Positions 33,139 through 41,969 of a stretch of DNA of 46,501 nucleotides are shown piece by piece (within the stretch, counting starts at the first letter, position 1; every line of letters begins with the position of its first letter). The DNA comes from an uncultured Elusimicrobium sp. (GTDB lineage Bacteria > Elusimicrobiota > Elusimicrobia > Elusimicrobiales > Elusimicrobiaceae): contig CAMZDW010000005.1 in the NCBI GenBank assembly GCA_947305555.1, forward strand, positions 1 through 46,501, in the 5' to 3' direction. Position numbers and translations under genes: made by a program. The notes under the pieces are model-generated. The model was not told where the DNA came from. It made no database searches and saw only the letters and a list, made by a program, of their open reading frames with translations.

Positions 33139-34167
33139 CTACTCCTTCAAACGCCAGTTGTGCACTTTCATATTGGGATTAATGTTAATATGCGTGGCTA
33201 ACTTTGCCCCGGTACGTTCGGCATAAGCTAATTTTTGATAGGCCACTAGCGCAATCATAGCCGCATTATCCGAAGATAACTTCCGGTCCACAAAGTGCGT
33301 CTCAATCCCTTGCTGGATAGCCGCCGCCTGCATCTGTTCTCTGAGTAACGTATTAGCGGCTACGCCTCCCCCAACGGCAATATGTTTTACCTTACATTTC
33401 TTAGCGGCTTGTAATGTTTTCGTGACTAACGTATCCACCATGGCTTGTTCAAAGCTGGCGCATACGTCCGGAATACTGAATTTTTGATGGTCACGTAAAT
33501 AATAACTTACCGCCGTTTTAATACCACTAAATGAAAATTCCCACGTCCCCGGTAAAAGCGGCCGCGGAAAGTGAATTGCATCTCGTCGTCCCGATAGTGC
33601 CTGTTTAGATACTTGCGGTCCGCCCGGATAAGCAAGCCCCAGTAATTTGGCTACTTTATCAAAAGCTTCTCCCGCAGCATCGTCGCGCGTACGGCCCAGC
33701 ACTTTATAATCTCCGTAATTACGCACGTACCACAGTTCCGTATGGCCCCCCGAAACAACCAAAGCCACTAGAGGAAAATGCAAACGCCCCTTCACCTGCG
33801 TTCCTTCCAAATCGCAGGCGAAGATATGGCCCTCTAAGTGGTTTACTCCTAGTATAGGTACTTTTTTAAAATTTGCAAGGGTTTCTGCCGCCACCCGTCC
33901 TACCATAAGTCCACCCGGCAACCCCGGGCCACTGGCAAAAGCCACGTAATCGATAGGATAATCTTGCACTGCCTGAGCGATAACAGAAGCAATTTTAGCT
34001 GCATGCGCCCGGCTGGCAAGCTCCGGCACCACCCCATGGTATTTTTTATGTTCTTCTATTTGGGAATAAATCACATTCGTCACAATTTCCCGTCCTCCCC
34101 TTAAAAGGGAGGCAGAAGTTTCGTCACAGGTGGATTCAATCCCTAAAATAGAAAAATCTGCTTTCAT
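33139..34167 (-). CDS. tsaD: tRNA N6-adenosine threonylcarbamoyltransferase TsaD
   Basis: A 342-residue enzyme of normal length that joins threonylcarbamoyl to A37 of tRNAs reading ANN codons, together with TsaB, TsaE and TsaC. Clear motifs: ILGIESTCDETSASLL at the start, ELASRAHAAKI, GPGLPGGLMVG, the metal-binding NHLEGH, VSGGHTELW, the DDAAGEAFDKVAKLLGLAYPGGP signature, FSFSGIKTA, VGGGVAANTLLR and the SSDNAAMIA end. Its ATG shares one base with the stop of the upstream protease gene (TAATG), implying coupled translation. No TsaB or TsaE gene is seen here. Confidence 0.97.
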   Translation of the reverse strand: MKADFSILGIESTCDETSASLLRGGREIVTNVIYSQIEEHKKYHGVVPELASRAHAAKIASVIAQAVQDYPIDYVAFASGPGLPGGLMVGRVAAETLANFKKVPILGVNHLEGHIFACDLEGTQVKGRLHFPLVALVVSGGHTELWYVRNYGDYKVLGRTRDDAAGEAFDKVAKLLGLAYPGGPQVSKQALSGRRDAIHFPRPLLPGTWEFSFSGIKTAVSYYLRDHQKFSIPDVCASFEQAMVDTLVTKTLQAAKKCKVKHIAVGGGVAANTLLREQMQAAAIQQGIETHFVDRKLSSDNAAMIALVAYQKLAYAERTGAKLATHININPNMKVHNWRLKE

Positions 34168-35534
34168 TATTTTTTCGCCTGTTCTTGAGAGGAAGTCCCT
34201 TTGCTCGCCTGTTTGGCATTTTTACGAGCTTTCGCTTCTTGTTGAGCTACTTCTTTGGCTTTTTCCAATGAAATTTTACCCGTTAAAATTTCAACCGCTC
34301 TATCTAAAACAGGATCCTTTTCCGTAAATTTAATTTCCGGTTTTTTCTCTCCCGGCTTATACACAATATCATTGTATTGCGTAAAAATTTTGATTTCTTC
34401 GTTGGGGTCCCGATATACCTCTACATCCGGGAAAATGCCCCCTTCTTCCGCTTTTGTTTTATCACGATAATCGCGTTGAATAAGTTTCCCCGAAGGAGTA
34501 TAGTAGCGTGCGATCGTCAACCGTAATCCGGCTCCTCCGGAAAGAGGAAGAACCTGTTGAACACTTGCTTTACCAAAGCTGCGTTGTCCTAAAATAATAG
34601 CCCGGTCATTATCTTGCAAAGCCCCCGACACGATCTCGCTGGCACTGGCAGAGCCTTGGTTAATAAGCACCGCCATCGGTATTTGGGCATAGGCCCCGGT
34701 AGAACTGGTTTTAAATTCTTGATAATATTCCTGTTTGCGGCCTTTGGTGTACACAATCATTTGGTCTTCTTTTAAAAATAGTTTTGCTACGTCCACAGCT
34801 CCAGTCAACAAACCTCCGGGATTAAAACGCAAATCTAACACCAATTTTTGCATTCCTTGCTTGTTTAGGGCATCCAATGCTTTTTTAACTTCCTCGGTAG
34901 AATGGCCAGAAAAATCCACCATATAAATATATCCCACATGGTCTGGCAACATTCGGTAGAATACTACTTCCGGGACAATTCGTTCACGTTTAAAATGAAA
35001 ATCCGGAAGCGTCTTGTATTCTCCCGTTTTTTCATCTTTACGACTGACGGTCAATTTTACTTTTTCCCCTACAGAACCACGCATCAGCTCTACTGCCTCG
35101 TCCAGTTTCATATCTGAAACATCTTTGTCATCTACAAAAAGAATGCGGTCCCCGGGCATCATACCTGCTTTAAAAGCAGGGGTTCCAGGTAAGGGAGACA
35201 TAACCGTGATAAATCCATCTACTTTCTGCAAACGAAGTCCCAGTCCCCCAAATTCCCCTCGAGTTTCATTCTTCAATGTTTTATAGTCTTTTGCATCCAA
35301 ATATTGGGAAAAATCATCCAATTCATTGACCACGCCCTTGATGGCTCCGGTAACTAACTGATCCGTATCGGTTTGTTCCACGTAATTTTCCTTTACAAAC
35401 TCTAGCACATCCACTAGCGTCCGCAATTGCTTTAACGTTTTGTCAACAGCTCCATACGCATATGGGAAAAGCGTTCCGATAAAAAAGATAACTGTTGCTA
35501 AAATAGCATAACGATTTAATTTTTTTCCTTTCAT
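34167..35534 (-). CDS. S41 carboxy-terminal processing protease (CtpA/Prc family)
   Basis: A 455-residue periplasmic serine protease. An N-terminal signal/anchor helix (about residues 8-28) is followed by a cap region, a PDZ domain (~85-180, GGLGLRLQKVDGFITVMSPLPGTPAFKAGMMPGDRILFVDD) and the S41 core: LVLDLRFNPGGLLTGAVDVA, nucleophile Ser in NQGSASASEIVSGAL, and the catalytic Lys in GQRSFGKASVQQVLPL. The C-terminus is a Lys/Ala/Gln-rich tail. Such proteases trim envelope proteins and cell-wall hydrolases. It lies ten bases after the EnvC-like gene, so a link to peptidoglycan hydrolase control is plausible. Confidence 0.95.
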   Translation of the reverse strand: MKGKKLNRYAILATVIFFIGTLFPYAYGAVDKTLKQLRTLVDVLEFVKENYVEQTDTDQLVTGAIKGVVNELDDFSQYLDAKDYKTLKNETRGEFGGLGLRLQKVDGFITVMSPLPGTPAFKAGMMPGDRILFVDDKDVSDMKLDEAVELMRGSVGEKVKLTVSRKDEKTGEYKTLPDFHFKRERIVPEVVFYRMLPDHVGYIYMVDFSGHSTEEVKKALDALNKQGMQKLVLDLRFNPGGLLTGAVDVAKLFLKEDQMIVYTKGRKQEYYQEFKTSSTGAYAQIPMAVLINQGSASASEIVSGALQDNDRAIILGQRSFGKASVQQVLPLSGGAGLRLTIARYYTPSGKLIQRDYRDKTKAEEGGIFPDVEVYRDPNEEIKIFTQYNDIVYKPGEKKPEIKFTEKDPVLDRAVEILTGKISLEKAKEVAQQEAKARKNAKQASKGTSSQEQAKK

Positions 35535-35544
35535 AGAAACCTCT

Positions 35545-36708
35545 CTATTTTAACCAATCTTCCGGATCCAGCGCCGTCGTTCCCTGACGGATTTCAAAGT
35601 ACACGGCATACTGGCCCGTACCGGAGGATGCTTGCGTATCCTGCCCGGCGATGCCCAGCACACCTTGCAAGGGGAGTTTATCCCCTACTTTTACCTGAAT
35701 TTCACGTAAAAATCCGTAAATTGTAAAAAATCCTTTGTTGTGATCCACAATCACTACATTCCCATAAGAACGGAAAGCACCGGCATAAATAACACTCCCA
35801 GCCGCGACCGCATGGACGGGCTGCCCGTTTTTAGCCGCTATTTTAATACCGTCGCGGAAAATCCATGTATTTAAATCAGCCCGATATTCTTTTCCGAACT
35901 TACTAATCACTTTGCCTTCGACCGGCCACGGCAAGCTGTGTGCCGGGATATCCAGTTTAGGTCCTGTTGTTTTTTGAGTGCCCGTTTTTGTGCCACTTTT
36001 TTTAGCATCTGCCTCTTTTCTCTTTCGCTCAAAGGAGGCTAATAAATTGTTAAGTTCTGCCGCTGACTTATTTAGCTCATTAATTTCTTTACGCACCGCA
36101 CTTACTTTGCGTTGGGTATTGTCTAAATCTTTCTTTTTCTTATTAAACGACTGCGAAATAACGGCTTGTTCTTCTTTTATTTTGCTACTTTGTTCCAATA
36201 ATTTTTTATTTCTTTCTTCAAATGAATGAATGCGTTCTTTAGCTTCTTGATTTTGTTTATCTAATTCCGCAGCGAAAACCGCTTTATGGGTAACCATCCG
36301 GTCTATAAAAATAGCTTCTTCCAAGCTATATCCCTTTGGGCAAAAAGCACAAGCCGGCGTGAAATAATAGTTCATCAATTCTTCTTCTACTACTCCGTTC
36401 CATAAAGGCATACTGCGCTCCAAAGCCGTACGTTTTTCTTCCGTTGAAAGCAAGTTTTGTTCCACCGCAGAAATATCTTGTTCCACTTTGTTTTTAAGTT
36501 GTTGGGCCCGCATCTTCTTGTTTTCCAAATCAGAAATCTCTTTTGAGATTTTCTTTTCCTGCTCTCGGTATTTTTTAAGTTCACTTTCTTTGCGTGCTGT
36601 TTCTTTTTTAAGGCGTTCAATTTCGCGCTTATGATCCGCCGTTTCATCTGCAAATAGCGGCGAAACAAACACTCCCAAAAGTAAAAATACCGTTAAAATT
36701 TTTGCCAT
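35545..36708 (-). CDS. EnvC-like LytM factor (murein hydrolase activator)
   Basis: A 387-residue protein with a signal peptide (ILTVFLLLGVFVSPLFADE), a long coiled coil (about residues 22-245) and a C-terminal M23/LytM domain (~265-387). The zinc ligands of active M23 peptidases are missing: where HxxxD is expected there is FRDGIKI, and the HxH strand is YAVYFEIR. It is therefore catalytically dead, as EnvC is in other bacteria, where it activates amidases when FtsEX changes shape. Residues ~118-123 hold ACAFC in an insert. Its ATG overlaps the FtsX-like gene by 16 bases, strongly supporting an FtsX-EnvC pair. Confidence 0.92.
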   Translation of the reverse strand: MAKILTVFLLLGVFVSPLFADETADHKREIERLKKETARKESELKKYREQEKKISKEISDLENKKMRAQQLKNKVEQDISAVEQNLLSTEEKRTALERSMPLWNGVVEEELMNYYFTPACAFCPKGYSLEEAIFIDRMVTHKAVFAAELDKQNQEAKERIHSFEERNKKLLEQSSKIKEEQAVISQSFNKKKKDLDNTQRKVSAVRKEINELNKSAAELNNLLASFERKRKEADAKKSGTKTGTQKTTGPKLDIPAHSLPWPVEGKVISKFGKEYRADLNTWIFRDGIKIAAKNGQPVHAVAAGSVIYAGAFRSYGNVVIVDHNKGFFTIYGFLREIQVKVGDKLPLQGVLGIAGQDTQASSGTGQYAVYFEIRQGTTALDPEDWLK

Positions 36709-37490
36709 TTAGATAACGTCCATCCAAACAAAGTACAGAAAACAAATACCAACAATTGCTTTTCCGGGGTCGTGAATGTGTGCATCACTTCCTGCAACAG
36801 ACCGGTTGGATAAACAAGCACCCCGATAAATAAACAAGAAGCTATCCCGGCTAATAACCCCGAAACAGCGCCTCCCCACACGTGGCTTTTTCCACCTCGT
36901 ACTGGATAAGCTTCTACTAAAAACATAAATCCCAAAAACAATAGCAAGGCAAAAGCCATGACCAACCGTAACAATTTACTACATACACCTGTATAGAAAA
37001 CTAAATCGGCATGTTGCGCGTTGTAATGTATGGAAAGTTCATCATATTCAGCAGCCAAATTATCCATAAAGGGCCGCATGTTGCCAAAAGTTTGTGGGGT
37101 CAGTTTTAACTCAAAATAAGCAGGCATTTTATTTTTGCCCATCAGCAATAAGGATTCCGCTAATTGTGGATTTTGACGGCGAACAACTTCCAGCCCATCC
37201 TGTGGAGAAAACAATTTAACCGAAACAATATCTTGTTTTTGGTTAAGCGATTCCCCCCACTGCTCTAGGGAGGCATTATCTGTCTTTCCTGGGGCGGTCA
37301 AAATTACCTTAAAGGTATTTTCTAGATCTCGGTAGTATTGCGCTAAACGCGTATCCACTAGCAGCAATCCTTGCCACAAGACCGCCACCGCAAACACTAA
37401 AAGGAATAATCTGCGGTAAAGCCGAAATAAATGCTTAGGTTCTTTTGCGGTGGTAGTCGCCGTCTCTGCTTTCAAAAAATCTTCTTCCAT
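36693..37490 (-). CDS. ftsX: FtsX-like division permease
   Basis: A 265-residue protein with helix 1 (about residues 27-47), an extracytoplasmic domain (~48-165) and three further helices (~170-192, 204-225, 240-260). The outer domain shows FtsX-like features: EQWGESLNQKQDIVSVKLFSPQDGLEVVRRQNPQL, then MPAYFELKLTPQTFGNMRPFM. FtsX with the ATPase FtsE transmits a division signal to EnvC-type activators. FtsE is not next to it, which is uncommon. It overlaps the EnvC-like gene and shares one base with the phosphatase gene upstream. Confidence 0.85.
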   Translation of the reverse strand: MEEDFLKAETATTTAKEPKHLFRLYRRLFLLVFAVAVLWQGLLLVDTRLAQYYRDLENTFKVILTAPGKTDNASLEQWGESLNQKQDIVSVKLFSPQDGLEVVRRQNPQLAESLLLMGKNKMPAYFELKLTPQTFGNMRPFMDNLAAEYDELSIHYNAQHADLVFYTGVCSKLLRLVMAFALLLFLGFMFLVEAYPVRGGKSHVWGGAVSGLLAGIASCLFIGVLVYPTGLLQEVMHTFTTPEKQLLVFVFCTLFGWTLSKWQKF

Positions 37491-38866
37491 TATTCTTTCT
37501 CACTCCATCCCAAGGCCTGTTTCATCCGCGGGAAAATATCGGTATTGTGATAAACTCCGGAAAACAACTCAGCCTGCGGGCCATACGCCACCCCAATCAA
37601 TGGAGCAGCCGAATGGTTGCCGGTAGCCCAAGAAATACCACGCTGAGCGTTGAGTTGTTTTAATACTCCACGTACGTTACTTAAATCTGTAAAAGTACTG
37701 AAATCAACCTCTTCTCCTAAAGCTTCCCCAAAACGGCGCTCTAAATAATCACGCGTAAGCATGGAGCTAGGTTGGGCATACAATTCTTGCTCTAGGTAGT
37801 ACAAACTACGTTTTTGCTTCTCCAACTGTTTATAAATCTTAAAGGAATGGTACGCAGTGTTCCCGTTGTAAAGTACCTCTCCTTGTTTAGTTTTTTGCGC
37901 CACTTTCTGGCGGTCTAAGTATTGATAAACAAATGTGCCTAGTCCGGTATCATGATCGGCATTCAAATAAACTAGCGTATCGGGATGTTTATCGGCATAA
38001 GCCAGTACATACCCTAGGGTCTCATCTAAAGTTTTCATTTCCGCCAGCAGACTTCCTGGATCATTAGCGTGAGCTGCCCAATCCACTTTACCGGCTTCCA
38101 CCATCAACACAAACCCTTCTTTATTTTGTTCCAGTAACTCAATAGCCTTACGTGTCTGTTCAGCTAACGAAGGAGTATTGGGGTAGCGATACATTTCAAT
38201 AGCCATGGGCATTCCGGTATCTGAAAATAATCCCAATAATTTCCCCTTCTTTACTTTCAAAAGCTCTTGGCGCGTTGTAGCTAACGTATATCCTTTTTCC
38301 TTGGCTTGTTTTTGTAAATCCCGGTTAAAATATTTTAAACCACCCCCGGAAATTACATCTACACCCAGTTCAATCTGTTGGCGCGCAATTTGCTCTTTAA
38401 GCCGACGGGAATTAGCATGGGCTGTAAATCCTGCCGGAGTTGCATCGGTTACATACGCATCGGAAACCACCCCAATGGATTTTCCCTTCTCCTGGGCTAG
38501 TTCCATCAGCGTTTTTACTTTCTGCCCTTCGAAATTTACCCCAATATAATCCGGCCGTGAATATTGACCCGTGGCCATTTGCGTGGCAGAAGCGGCAGAG
38601 TCGGTTACGATTGTATCGTACGTTTTGTTGAAATATAACCCTTGGGTTCCCTTTTGTATCATGGTTTCCATGTGGGAGACTTTGTCCGGGAATCCATCTA
38701 AATCACCGTAACGAACCCCTTCCATAAAAAACCCCATAATTTCAGGTCCCATACCATCGGCAATGACCCAAATCACGTTCTTGACCGAAGGAGCCGATTC
38801 CTGTGCCCAACCATTCCATCCACAAGAAAAACATACAAAAATAAAAAGTAAACAATATTTTTTCAT
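37490..38866 (-). CDS. Alkaline phosphatase (PhoA family)
   Basis: A 458-residue exported metalloenzyme with a signal peptide (likely cleavage after GWA, residue 21). VIWVIADGMG holds metal ligand Asp37; DTIVTDSAASATQMATG holds nucleophile Ser90; TPAGFTAHANSR, the metal-site phrases VEAGKVDWAAHANDP and LNADHDTGLG, and the late TGNHSAAPLIGVAYGP are in the family order. It releases phosphate from monoesters in the periplasm. Lengths and motifs are complete. It lies 11 bases after glgA, an unusual but tight arrangement with no clear metabolic link. Confidence 0.94.
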   Translation of the reverse strand: MKKYCLLFIFVCFSCGWNGWAQESAPSVKNVIWVIADGMGPEIMGFFMEGVRYGDLDGFPDKVSHMETMIQKGTQGLYFNKTYDTIVTDSAASATQMATGQYSRPDYIGVNFEGQKVKTLMELAQEKGKSIGVVSDAYVTDATPAGFTAHANSRRLKEQIARQQIELGVDVISGGGLKYFNRDLQKQAKEKGYTLATTRQELLKVKKGKLLGLFSDTGMPMAIEMYRYPNTPSLAEQTRKAIELLEQNKEGFVLMVEAGKVDWAAHANDPGSLLAEMKTLDETLGYVLAYADKHPDTLVYLNADHDTGLGTFVYQYLDRQKVAQKTKQGEVLYNGNTAYHSFKIYKQLEKQKRSLYYLEQELYAQPSSMLTRDYLERRFGEALGEEVDFSTFTDLSNVRGVLKQLNAQRGISWATGNHSAAPLIGVAYGPQAELFSGVYHNTDIFPRMKQALGWSEKE

Positions 38867-38877
38867 GCCTATTTTCC

Positions 38878-40326
38878 TTAGATGATCGTTTTTCGGTATA
38901 ATTCCAAATACGCTTGTGCAGATTTATCCCACGATACATCCTGCCTCATAGCGTTACGCACCAGGCGCAAAAGTAACTTCTTGTTCTGATAGATTTGCAA
39001 CGCTTGTTCTAGTGCGCGGCAAAGACCTCTTTCAGTGAACGGATCAATAAAAATCCCCGTGGCGGCTTCTTCGTTGGTACCATCATATCCCTTGACCGTA
39101 TCTACCAAGCCACCTACTCGGGATACAACCGGCAAAGTCCCATATTTCATGGCAATTAACTGTGAAAGCCCACACGGCTCAAACCGTGAAGGCATGAGGA
39201 AAAAGTCAGCTCCGGCGTAAATCCTGTGTGCTAAATCTTCATCCAACCGATTTACAAAAGCCACTTGGCCGGCGTTGTTGCGCGCCAAACTTTGATAGGC
39301 TTTTTCCAGCATAGGATCTCCTTTTCCCAATACTACAAATTGGAAACGATCCTTAAATTTTTCAATTAAGTTAACAGCAATATCTAGCCCTTTTTGGTAG
39401 TCCAAACGTGATACAATCCCGATAACAGGCTTGCGAGGATTCTGTTCTAATTTACACTGTTGACGCAAGGCTTGCTTGGCGGCCAACTTACCGTTTTCCA
39501 CCTCGCTGATATCATACCCGACGGGAAGGATCGGGTCCAACTCAGGATCCCACACTTCCGTATCAATCCCGTTAACAATGCCGCAGAAATTCCGGCTACG
39601 ATACCGCAACAAACCTTCCAATCCAAACCCCATCGCCGGGTCACTTTGAACTTCCCGTGCATAATTCGGGCTTACTGTATTGATATTATCCGCAAAAACA
39701 ATCCCACTCTTTAGAAAGCTGATGCCCCCATAATACTCAAATTTTTCCGGCGTATAATCTACCGGATGGAAACCGGCCTTACGGAACGAGGAATAAGGGT
39801 AATGTCCCTGGTAGGCGATATTATGAATGGTATACAAACTGCGTGTTCGTGTGTAAAAAGCATCCAATTTATAAACGGTTTTCAAATAAGCTGGGATAAG
39901 CCCCGTTTGCCAATCGTGGCAGTGAATCAAATCCGGCCGGAAACCGATAAATTTACAACCTTCCAATACAGCTCGCGAAAATAGAATAAACCGTTCATCA
40001 TTATCGGCATATTCACCCTCTTTTGTACGATAAAGTTCCGGACGGTCAAAATATTTACGGTTTCCTACAAAAAATACTAACACGTTGCCCCAATTTACAT
40101 AGGAGAGGGACACCTGCTCAATCCGGTCCCCGATAGGAATTAAATACACACCCGGTACTACTTTGAGGGAAGACACCCGAACAATATTGCGATAATGCGG
40201 CAGGAAAAGCAAAACTTTATTTCCCTTTTGAGAACCAAACTGCTGGCAAAGTGCCCCAACTACATCAGCCAGCCCTCCTGTTTTACAAAATGGAAATGCC
40301 TCACTGGCAGCTAAAACGATGTTCAT
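38878..40326 (-). CDS. glgA: Glycogen synthase (ADP-glucose type)
   Basis: A 482-residue GT5 enzyme that extends alpha-1,4-glucan from ADP-glucose. The N-terminal KTGGLADVVG (Lys15) binds the nucleotide sugar; HCHDWQTGLIPAYLKT, YTIHNIAYQGHYP and NTVSPNYAREVQ are typical; the C-terminal half has VNGIDTEVWDPE, GIVSRLDYQKGLD, and FLMPSRFEPCGLSQLIAMKYGTLPVVSRVGGLVDTV with the catalytic EPCG. Length is normal. No other glycogen genes are in the window. It lies two bases after the ScpB stop. Confidence 0.96.
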   Translation of the reverse strand: MNIVLAASEAFPFCKTGGLADVVGALCQQFGSQKGNKVLLFLPHYRNIVRVSSLKVVPGVYLIPIGDRIEQVSLSYVNWGNVLVFFVGNRKYFDRPELYRTKEGEYADNDERFILFSRAVLEGCKFIGFRPDLIHCHDWQTGLIPAYLKTVYKLDAFYTRTRSLYTIHNIAYQGHYPYSSFRKAGFHPVDYTPEKFEYYGGISFLKSGIVFADNINTVSPNYAREVQSDPAMGFGLEGLLRYRSRNFCGIVNGIDTEVWDPELDPILPVGYDISEVENGKLAAKQALRQQCKLEQNPRKPVIGIVSRLDYQKGLDIAVNLIEKFKDRFQFVVLGKGDPMLEKAYQSLARNNAGQVAFVNRLDEDLAHRIYAGADFFLMPSRFEPCGLSQLIAMKYGTLPVVSRVGGLVDTVKGYDGTNEEAATGIFIDPFTERGLCRALEQALQIYQNKKLLLRLVRNAMRQDVSWDKSAQAYLELYRKTII

Positions 40327-40328
40327 GT

Positions 40329-41192
40329 TTATTTTTCCTCCTCTGTTGGATTAGACTTAAGTATTGGTTGCAAAATTTCACTCGCGGCCGAAACTTTATC
40401 CGCAGCCGGAGTGGGCGTTGGATCCGTTGTTTCATTTCCAAAAAAATCACCCCGGTTATAGCTGTTGCGGGTGAAAAAGGGATCCACTGAAGAATCCAAT
40501 GCTTCCAGCCGTTCCTCCGGGCTAAGCTCTTCTAAAGGAATAATGGCAGGTTCCCCCAGTGGAGGAAGCGGATCGCCAAAGGGCAAATCTTCCTGCTTTT
40601 CTTGTAACGTTTTGGTAGCAAAAGTTTGCAAATCCGGCAGTTCTGCGATTTTGTTCAGTCCAAACAAACGTAAAAATTCATCTGTAGTTCCGTACACCAT
40701 AGGGCGACCAATCGTATCTTTTTTACCCACAACGCGCACCAGTGCTCTTTCCAATAACCGCTCTAGCGGGCCGGCCACATCTACCCCGCGGATAGCTTCC
40801 ATTTCCGCCCGGGTAATGGGTTGTTTATAAGCAATAATTGCCAATGTTTCCAAGGCCGCATTGGAAAGTTTTGTCGTCATTTTTTCGTTATATAACCGAC
40901 GAACCCAACGGCCATACTCCGCCTTTGTTGCCATTTGAAAACCACCCGCAATTTCCACAATTTGTACTGCGCGGTTTTGGGCGGCGTATTCATCTTGCAA
41001 TTCGTGGATAATTTCACGCACGCGGCGCGCATCAGTATTCTCCGCCACTTCCGCCAAACGGCTGGGTTTGACGGGCCGGTCAGTAATAAACAAAAGCGTT
41101 TCGATAATTTTTTTCAAATCTTCTGTTTCTACAAGTTCCGTTTTTGCTTCAGTCTGTGTTGTTTGTGTTTGGTTTGCTTCGTCTTGGGTCAT
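40329..41192 (-). CDS. scpB: Segregation and condensation protein B
   Basis: A 287-residue kleisin partner with two winged-helix domains: KKIIETLLFITDRPVKPSRLAEV at the start and ALETLAIIAYKQPITRAEMEAIRGVDV with the RPMVYGTTDEFLRLFGL end motif. ScpB dimers bind ScpA and SMC to compact and separate chromosomes. Ordinary ScpB is ~180-200 residues; here a Pro/Glu/Ser-rich C-terminal tail of ~85 residues follows, probably disordered. ATG overlaps the scpA stop (ATGA). Confidence 0.94.
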   Translation of the reverse strand: MTQDEANQTQTTQTEAKTELVETEDLKKIIETLLFITDRPVKPSRLAEVAENTDARRVREIIHELQDEYAAQNRAVQIVEIAGGFQMATKAEYGRWVRRLYNEKMTTKLSNAALETLAIIAYKQPITRAEMEAIRGVDVAGPLERLLERALVRVVGKKDTIGRPMVYGTTDEFLRLFGLNKIAELPDLQTFATKTLQEKQEDLPFGDPLPPLGEPAIIPLEELSPEERLEALDSSVDPFFTRNSYNRGDFFGNETTDPTPTPAADKVSAASEILQPILKSNPTEEEK

Positions 41193-41968
41193 AGTGCCTC
41201 TTGGGGTTCCTGTGCTTCTGCGTGCATCAGGGTTTTAAAATCTTTGTCTTTATTTTCCGGATTCAAATAAATCCGAATTTGGCCTTCTTTTTCATCTTGT
41301 CGCGCCAATAGTTTTTTAATTTTCATCAGTTCTAAAATTGCCATAAAGCATGTAATAATACCGCGTTTTTTAGTTTCGCCCACAAAAATATCATCCAGCA
41401 GCACCCAGGTGCGTTTTTTAAGCAGGTCCACTACCTTTTGCATTTTCACTTCTATTGGGAATTCTTCTACTTTTAACAGCTCAATCCGTTTACGTTCTTC
41501 CAACCGGTCAAAGGCACGCTTAACTGCAGCAAGTAAATCAAACATCTGCAAATTGAGCACCTTTTCACCATTATCAAAAATAGGCGCCGCCCGATAGAAT
41601 TTATCTTTATTTTCCTCTAATTTTTGATCTAAAAATTTACTGGCTTCCTTGTATTTTTGGTATTCCATCAATTTGGCAATTAATTCCTTCGCCGGGTTGG
41701 GACCTTCATCTTCCGTCGTTGGAGCTTGACTGGGCAACAACGTCTTGGCTTTAATTTGCATCAGTGTACTGGCCATCACCAAGAATTCCCCAGCCACTTC
41801 CAAATTGAGTTCCTTCATCACGTTTAAATAATCTAGATACTGCTGCGTGATTTCCGCAATGTTAATGTCACATACGTCCAAATTATCTTTTTTTATCAAA
41901 TGCAACAAAAGGTCCATCGGGCCTTCAAAGACGTTAATGTGTACATTCATTGGGGTAGGATTTATCAT
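41189..41968 (-). CDS. scpA: Segregation and condensation protein A (kleisin)
   Basis: A 259-residue kleisin. The N-terminal SMC-binding part shows VFEGPMDLLLHLIKKDNLDVCDINIAEITQQYLDYL, then AGEFLVMASTLMQIKAKTLLP. The C-terminal winged helix has KKRGIITCFMAILELMKIKKLLARQDEKEGQIRI. It bridges the SMC heads with ScpB. Length is normal. Start at ATG 41968 follows the trpS stop by one base; an internal ATG six codons on is possible. Confidence 0.95.
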   Translation of the reverse strand: MINPTPMNVHINVFEGPMDLLLHLIKKDNLDVCDINIAEITQQYLDYLNVMKELNLEVAGEFLVMASTLMQIKAKTLLPSQAPTTEDEGPNPAKELIAKLMEYQKYKEASKFLDQKLEENKDKFYRAAPIFDNGEKVLNLQMFDLLAAVKRAFDRLEERKRIELLKVEEFPIEVKMQKVVDLLKKRTWVLLDDIFVGETKKRGIITCFMAILELMKIKKLLARQDEKEGQIRIYLNPENKDKDFKTLMHAEAQEPQEAL

Positions 41969-41969
41969 A

